From: Spirochaetota bacterium
GTDB lineage: Bacteria > Spirochaetota > Spirochaetia > Sphaerochaetales > Sphaerochaetaceae
Assembly (NCBI GenBank): GCA_023401595.1
Contig: JAEXDQ010000017.1
Coordinates: 1 to 43,366, forward strand
Direction of reading: 5' to 3'
Length of the DNA stretch: 43,366 nucleotides
Shown here: piece after piece, positions 38,666 to 43,366 of the stretch
Layout of the letters: the number at the start of each line of letters is the position of its first letter
Position numbering within the stretch: position 1 is the stretch's first letter
Notes under the pieces: generated by a model
What the model saw: only the letters and a program-made list of their open reading frames with translations
Database searches by the model: none
Told to the model about the DNA's origin: nothing
Translations under genes and position numbers: made by a program

Positions 38666-41086
38666 CTATAGACGGGCGCCGAGATAGGCGCTCAGCCGCA
38701 GGATATCGGCGAATACGCCGCCCGCTGTCACTTCCGGCCCCGCGCCGGGCCCTTTTATGACCAAAGGCTGGGTCAGATATCGGTCGGTCGTGAATGCGAT
38801 CACATTGTCCGTACCCTGCGCCTGGGCGAAAGGATGGTCGGCGGGATAGCCCTTGAGGCTGACCCGACAGACACCATCCGTATCGACCATGCCTACATAC
38901 CGCAGCTTCTCTCCTTTTGCCTCAGCGTCACGATACAGTTGCAGCATCGTATCGTCAAGTTCATCCAGCCGTCCCATGAATTCAGCGACGGGGAGCCCCA
39001 CAAGCTCTTCGGGAACGAGCGATGCGACATCCAACTGGGAGACCTCCACTTCATAGCCGAGCTCCCGGGCCAGGATCACCGTCTTGCGGGCGACATCCAT
39101 ACCGGACAGGTCGTCGCGCGGGTCGGGCTCGGTATAGCCCATCTCCTTGGCCTTGCGGACCATGGCGCTGAACGGAACCGTACCGTCATAGCTGGAGAAC
39201 AACCAGGCGAGCGTACCGCTTACGATGCCCTCCACCTTGTGGATGCGGTCGCCGGTCTGAATCAAATCCTTGAGGGTACAGACGACAGGCAACCCTGCGC
39301 CCACCGTGGTCTCGTACAGGAACCTGCGGCCGGTACGATGGCAGGTATCCATCATCTTCCGATAGTACGGATATGGCGAAGTACCGGCTTTCTTGTTCGG
39401 AGTAACGATATGGATGCCACGCTCCAACCAAGATACGTAATGCTCTGGCAACTGGGCGCTGGTCGTGCAGTCGATCAATACGGAATGAGGATAATAGGTA
39501 GCGCCCACATGGCTGACCAGCGCGTCAAGGTCAAGCTCCACGGCATTCCGGGCGAAGAGGTTCCTCCAGTCCGACAGATCGATTCCCTCCTCATCCAACA
39601 GCATCTTGCGGCTGTTGGCGATGGCCCTGATACGGATATCGACATCGAATTGTTCATTCAACCGCTCAGTCTCACGAGCGATCTGATCCAACAAGGTGCC
39701 GCCGATATTGCCGGGACCGAACAGACCGACGGAAAGAGCCTGGCGAGACAGGAAGAAGCCGGCGTGCAAAGCCCGTAGAGCCCTCTTGCTGTCAACGTCC
39801 TTGATCACCGCGCTGATATTACGCTCGGAAGAGCCTTGGGCGATGGCCCTGACGTTCACGCCGGCTTTGCCCAAGGAACGGAAGAAGTTGCCGGCCACGC
39901 CGGGAGTTCCCGGCATCATCTCGCCTACGGCGGCGAGTATGGCGCAGTCATGCTCGCTATCGATGCTGTGGATCAGCTGTTCATCAAGTTCCCGACGGAA
40001 TTCATTCCTGGCCGTCTTACAGGCCAACACGGCCTGGTTATCAGGAACGGCGAAGCATATTGAATATTCACTGGACGCCTGGCTGATCAATATCACTGAG
40101 ATGTCTGCCTCACGCATGGAAGTGAACAAGCGGCTGGAAATACCGGGTACGCCGCTCATACCCGCGCCCTCGACATTGATCAGAGCGACATCATGGATGA
40201 CGGAAAAACCTTTCACTTTGTACAGTGCGTCCTTCGCAGGCTTGGAGACTACCAGCGTCCCGGGATCCTTGGTATCCCCCCACCAACGCAGCTTGATCGG
40301 AATCGATGAGGAGACGGCAGGAAGCATCGACTGAGGATGTATGACCGGGGCGCCAAAGAACGAAAGTTCAGTCGCCTCGGCATACGTCAGCGTTTCAATC
40401 ACCTTCGCCCCCGGAACCATCCTGATATCGGCGGTCCTCAGCAAGGAACGGTCGTTCCATAACGTCAACGCCTTCGCATGGAGCTTCACCGCAAGCAACG
40501 CGGCCGCATATTCACCGCGCCCCAGGCTGGAGATATCAGAGGAAACGGCGCCGTCAGGCTGTGGCAAAGCTCCTGTGACCAACACAGTATCGGTGACGAA
40601 CGACGAAGCGTCCTGTGCCGATAGCGCACGGGAGAAATCAACGACAGAAGTCGGAACGCCAGACTCCTCGAGGAAATGTCCGAGCATCAAGGCGACCCAG
40701 GAAACCACGACGCCATCAATGAAGCGGCGCGAACCAACGGAAATATCGCCGACCAGCCAGATTGTGCGCAACACATCCTCGATGTCAGAAAAGCCCTGCT
40801 TGATCGCCTCATGCACCGCTTCGTTACGTTTACGAGGCAGCAGCTCGTCAACAAAAGAGGTCCAGACGGAAGCGCTCTTCTCCATGGCGCTCCACATCCG
40901 TTCGTCATGGTTCAAGGCCGCCTGCAACAGGGAGTCCAGCTCAAGGGCAGCGTCGTCCCGTACCGGGGCGATGACGAACACCTGAGTCTTCTCCTCGCAG
41001 GATGCACGAAGCGCCAATAGCTTCTTGCAATCCGGCACGGACACAAGCATGGAACCTTCTATGGAATGAATTCTGATATCGTTCAC
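38666..41086 (-). CDS. thrA: Aspartokinase/homoserine dehydrogenase fusion ThrA, kinase half apparently dead, 806 aa
   Basis: Residues 1-285 match the aspartokinase fold only in part: the N-terminal KFGGTS is absent (IHSIEGSMLVSVPDC there), GRGGSDYTA is reduced to SLGRGEYAAAL (187-197), and WTDVDGIYTTDPR reads WNDRSLLRTADIR (210-222), while EATELSFFGAPVIHP (237-251) is retained. Two ACT domains follow (about 290-445). The homoserine dehydrogenase is complete: VGLFGPGNIGGTLL (NADP-binding), DCTTSAQLPEHYVSWLERGIHIVTPNKK, YETTVGAGLPV and GIVSGTLAWLFSSYDG. GTG 41086 has AGGAG six bases upstream. It likely reduces aspartate semialdehyde to homoserine but makes no aspartyl phosphate. Confidence 0.93.
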   Translation of the reverse strand: MNDIRIHSIEGSMLVSVPDCKKLLALRASCEEKTQVFVIAPVRDDAALELDSLLQAALNHDERMWSAMEKSASVWTSFVDELLPRKRNEAVHEAIKQGFSDIEDVLRTIWLVGDISVGSRRFIDGVVVSWVALMLGHFLEESGVPTSVVDFSRALSAQDASSFVTDTVLVTGALPQPDGAVSSDISSLGRGEYAAALLAVKLHAKALTLWNDRSLLRTADIRMVPGAKVIETLTYAEATELSFFGAPVIHPQSMLPAVSSSIPIKLRWWGDTKDPGTLVVSKPAKDALYKVKGFSVIHDVALINVEGAGMSGVPGISSRLFTSMREADISVILISQASSEYSICFAVPDNQAVLACKTARNEFRRELDEQLIHSIDSEHDCAILAAVGEMMPGTPGVAGNFFRSLGKAGVNVRAIAQGSSERNISAVIKDVDSKRALRALHAGFFLSRQALSVGLFGPGNIGGTLLDQIARETERLNEQFDVDIRIRAIANSRKMLLDEEGIDLSDWRNLFARNAVELDLDALVSHVGATYYPHSVLIDCTTSAQLPEHYVSWLERGIHIVTPNKKAGTSPYPYYRKMMDTCHRTGRRFLYETTVGAGLPVVCTLKDLIQTGDRIHKVEGIVSGTLAWLFSSYDGTVPFSAMVRKAKEMGYTEPDPRDDLSGMDVARKTVILARELGYEVEVSQLDVASLVPEELVGLPVAEFMGRLDELDDTMLQLYRDAEAKGEKLRYVGMVDTDGVCRVSLKGYPADHPFAQAQGTDNVIAFTTDRYLTQPLVIKGPGAGPEVTAGGVFADILRLSAYLGARL

Positions 41087-41146
41087 AGGGATCTCCTCAA
41101 GTTTGACATACTGAACTTTTCAATGAACAAGCCTTCTCTTTGGGTG

Positions 41147-41173
41147 CAAAAAAAGAGCCCGGTTGGGGGCTCT
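41147..41173 (-). terminator. Rho-independent terminator of rpmB
   Basis: AGAGCCC and GGGCTCT pair around CCAACC on the minus strand, followed by seven T. It lies about 45 bases past the rpmB stop and separates it from thrA. Confidence 0.9.
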
Positions 41174-41216
41174 TCTCTGATCGCGTCTCTCTCTGTCAAA
41201 ACAGAATCTGGAATCA

Positions 41217-41447
41217 TTATACCAGCTTTTCGACCCGACCACTTCTCAAGCAACGTGTGCAAACCTTGATGGTACGAGGAGTACCGTTGATGAGGGTCTT
41301 GACGGTCACGAGATTAGGACGGAAAACACGCTTGGTAGTGACACCAATGTGCTGACCGACACCACCTTTCTTCTTCGCCTGACCTTTTCTCGGAACGCTG
41401 TTGCCAGCAACCGTGCCCTTACCGCAAATTTCACATCTACGAGCCAT
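41217..41447 (-). CDS. rpmB: Ribosomal protein bL28, 76 aa
   Basis: MARRCEICGKGTVAGNSV is the usual L28 start, followed by KGGVGQHIGVTTKRVFRPNLVTVK and the C-terminal IKVCTRCLRSGRVEKLV. It keeps the paired-cysteine (zinc-binding) form, CEIC and CTRC. ATG 41447 has AAGGTGG eight bases upstream; the frame to 41492 is ignored. It is a small basic subunit of the 50S ribosome with its own terminator. Confidence 0.96.
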   Translation of the reverse strand: MARRCEICGKGTVAGNSVPRKGQAKKKGGVGQHIGVTTKRVFRPNLVTVKTLINGTPRTIKVCTRCLRSGRVEKLV

Positions 41448-41742
41448 AGCTATATCCACCTTGTCCTTGACGTTCTGTATATTAAGTCGCAAAAGCGCGC
41501 TGGAATCTTCTGGAAAGCCTTGCCCGGGATATTCTTGGACACCCGTGAGCAGCTATGCAAGGTTCTTTGCGGACGAAGACCCACAACTCAAAGAAAAATA
41601 TCAGATATTCTATTTTGTGTAAATACCTATGCAACTTGTAGCTCCCCTTTTTTTCACAGTATCAGCGTATCGGTACAACCGCCGCCACAGACCGGCGCGG
41701 ACATGTCCATCATCCCCCTTTATAGAAGATGGGAAAAGCTAT

Positions 41743-42318
41743 ATGCTATCGGTCATGGAGCAACGCACCTACTATCTGCTGACACTTTTGCTTCCACATA
41801 GGCTGACGCTGGAGACATACCGGTTCAGGGATTCCTTGTGGCAAGCCAGCGGGAACCTATCGACGAAGACGCTCCCCCCCTGTATCCCCCTACTGCCCAT
41901 GGGGCAAGCGGAGCCGATACCGGAAAATATCGCATGGAAGGGGGATTCGCTTACCGTATCGACCGACGTGACGATCAGCGGCCGGGCTTTTCTTCTGCCA
42001 TTGGTTCCAGGGAAACCCGTCCAGGAGCTTAGGTCCCGGCTCGAAAAGCGACTGGAACGCCCCTCTTATGACGCAGAGGCCGGAGAACTTTTCGGGATAC
42101 CGTCCATGGACATGGATACCGGCATCTATCTCAGCTCAAATGATGCAAGCATCCTTCGGCGGCTTCAAACGGCGACGGAAACATGCTTACCGCCGTTCGA
42201 TGACGCAAGGCTCGCCCTGCTGCGATGCGTACCCATGCAGGAAGGGACGTTGGAACAGGGTGCGCTATGGGAAATCCTGGAACAAAAGCATCTGGTTGCG
42301 GAGAGTCCGCGAAACTGA
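41743..42318 (+). CDS. Unrecognised protein, 191 aa
   Basis: No family is recognised. The start is uncertain: ATG 41743 and ATG 41755 are both plausible, and the frame extends to 41629 with a less protein-like front. The N-terminus (EQRTYYLLTLLLPHRLTLETYRFRDSLWQ) is mixed hydrophobic without a clear signal peptide. A central strand-rich region (DSLTVSTDVTISGRAFLLPLVPG) is followed by helices (VQELRSRLEKRLERP, DASILRRLQTATETCLPPF). It resembles in general shape small cytosolic proteins of spirochaetes, nothing more. It is divergent from rpmB and converges on nth with a 12-base gap. Confidence 0.6.
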   Translation: MLSVMEQRTYYLLTLLLPHRLTLETYRFRDSLWQASGNLSTKTLPPCIPLLPMGQAEPIPENIAWKGDSLTVSTDVTISGRAFLLPLVPGKPVQELRSRLEKRLERPSYDAEAGELFGIPSMDMDTGIYLSSNDASILRRLQTATETCLPPFDDARLALLRCVPMQEGTLEQGALWEILEQKHLVAESPRN

Positions 42319-42330
42319 AAATCGAACGGC

Positions 42331-42981
42331 TCAGGCTTTCGTCCTCGGAGTTTTACCGTCCCACGGACACAGGTCCCACAATATGCAGGAGCGGCATTCC
42401 GGCGACTTCGCATGGCAGCAGACCCTACCGAACCAGTTCACGGTCATGGAGAAACGGTATTGCAGGTCTTCAGGCAAAAGGGCGGCGATCTGTTTCTCGA
42501 TCCTGGCTGGATCATCGTCCGACACAAGCCCCAGACGTCTCACGACCCTACCGAAATGGGTATCCACGATAATGGCCGGACGGCCGTATACTCCCCCCAG
42601 TATGCAGTTCGCCGTCTTGCGTCCGACCCCGGGCAAGGACGTCAACTCTTCCATCGTATCCGGCACCGCCCCGTCATACCGCTCCACCAACGCCTGAGAA
42701 CAGGCGATGATATTCCTTGACTTGGCATTGAAATATCCGGTGCTTCTGATGATCGCCCTGACATCCTCCAAGGAAGCCGTCGCAAGGGCATGGGCGTCGG
42801 GGTACTTGGCGAACAGATCCTTCGCCACGAGGTTGACCTGCCGGTCGGTGGTCTGCGCAGACAGAATCACGGAAATCAGATGCCGAAATGGTTCCCGGTC
42901 ATCAAGGAAAGCAATCTGCTCGGGAGCGGCCGCATCCAGCGTACCGGATATGTCAAGGATTCGTCGTCGGTCGTCGGTCAT
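42331..42981 (-). CDS. nth: Endonuclease III, 216 aa
   Basis: A DNA glycosylase/AP lyase that removes oxidised pyrimidines in base-excision repair. The HhH motif LPGVGRKTANCILG contains the catalytic Lys (K122) and the catalytic Asp is D140 in AIIVDTHFGRV. The [4Fe-4S] site C-X6-C-X2-C-X5-C is present at the end (CHAKSPECRSCILWDLC). Length is normal. A G-rich site (GGGGGT) sits just before ATG 42981. A ten-base G run lies about 67 bases upstream of the start. Confidence 0.96.
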   Translation of the reverse strand: MTDDRRRILDISGTLDAAAPEQIAFLDDREPFRHLISVILSAQTTDRQVNLVAKDLFAKYPDAHALATASLEDVRAIIRSTGYFNAKSRNIIACSQALVERYDGAVPDTMEELTSLPGVGRKTANCILGGVYGRPAIIVDTHFGRVVRRLGLVSDDDPARIEKQIAALLPEDLQYRFSMTVNWFGRVCCHAKSPECRSCILWDLCPWDGKTPRTKA

Positions 42982-43366
42982 GCTACCCCCCTATATTCTT
43001 CAATTGTCATTTCTACGAAGCGATGCGCCGACACCATAGCCAGGATAGCCCCCCCCCCGAAACCGCGGGAAAAGTCATAGCCTCGACCATCGTGCGAACA
43101 CCAGACATGACGATTATACAGAAAAAAGCGTCAGGTGTATAATACCGGACACATTCAGGCCTCAAGCGCCATACGGCAATGCATCCCAAACATACAACCT
43201 ACTGCCATTTGTACAGAAGCACTCGGACAAAAGCAAGACGAAAAAAGGCTCTATGCAGAAATCTGGGGGATGAAGAGAAGAGAAAAAGTCAATAAGAAAG
43301 AAAAGGTATAGAAAAAAGGGAATGGAACTCTACTATTGTCAAGTTACCAAACAACAACAAAGAGAG
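42982..43366. other. Gene-free right end with a C10/G10 homopolymer
   Basis: No gene is supported. There is a run of ten C at 43049-43058 (G on the nth strand) and a purine-rich, AT-rich stretch from about 43255 to the edge that may lead into the next gene. Confidence 0.5.

Noticed and set aside
38834..39778. 314-residue plus-strand frame opposite thrA
   Set aside because: Antisense shadow of the homoserine dehydrogenase region, with no motifs.
1..43366. tRNA or rRNA genes
   Set aside because: I looked for tRNA-like GGTTCRANTCC arms with CCA-type ends and rRNA blocks and saw none; a covariance search would be needed to exclude a diverged tRNA.

Overview
The window looks like a chromosomal segment of a strictly or mainly anaerobic diderm bacterium. 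It carries an oxygen-sensitive class III ribonucleotide reductase (nrdDG), two desulfoferrodoxin-type superoxide reductases, beta-barrel outer-membrane proteins ending in aromatic residues, and a LolA-like periplasmic carrier. Moderately high GC and the gene mix suggest a free-living or gut spirochaete of the Sphaerochaeta/Spirochaetaceae kind. That assignment is inference; there is no rRNA here to prove it.

Layout. 1-3.9 kb: the N-terminal part of a membrane sensor running off the left edge, an unrecognised protein, an AT-rich secreted protein, a small XRE regulator and deoD. 3.9-11 kb: a small beta-barrel gene, then a seven-gene minus-strand operon (membrane protein, winged-helix regulator, MacB-type ATPase, two FtsX/MacB permeases, LolA-like carrier, outer-membrane barrel), which looks like a self-regulated trans-envelope export route. 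11-13.4 kb: a YbaK/PrdX tRNA-editing protein, a membrane-anchored zinc-ribbon protein and a second XRE regulator paralogous to the first. 13.4-16.5 kb: nrdD-nrdG behind a cobalamin riboswitch and an NrdR box. 16.8-19.2 kb: an AbrB-type permease divergent from isoaspartyl dipeptidase, with a GntR-like palindrome between them. 19.5-28.6 kb: the phosphate regulon, with phoB-phoR on the plus strand and pstS-pstC-pstA-pstB-phoU converging on the minus strand. 28.7-31.1 kb: a WYL regulator and the two desulfoferrodoxins. 31.4-36.8 kb: a RecQ-type helicase, and a LacI-family repressor divergent from galT-galK. 37.2-41.5 kb: rpmB, thrA and thrC. 41.7-43 kb: an unrecognised gene and nth, then about 380 gene-free bases.

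Regulation is easy to read here. nrdDG should be off when adenosylcobalamin is present, presumably because a B12-dependent class II reductase exists elsewhere, and off when NrdR senses nucleotide sufficiency. gal expression should be controlled by the neighbouring LacI protein through one operator shared by two divergent promoters. phoB and pstS each carry an 11-bp direct repeat that fits a PHO box.

The most unusual items are: (1) an array of exactly 23 contiguous 11-bp units between pstB and phoU, every unit with TC at the same place and 21 of 23 with TCA, in the same 11-bp phasing as the PHO boxes; (2) a PstA permease with a roughly 250-residue extracytoplasmic insertion that contains a recognisable PstS-like segment; (3) a ThrA fusion whose aspartokinase half has lost the catalytic motifs while the homoserine dehydrogenase half is intact; (4) the nrdDG leader combining NrdR box, B12 aptamer and a Shine-Dalgarno-masking hairpin; (5) a second 11-bp tandem repeat in the unusually long gal leader.
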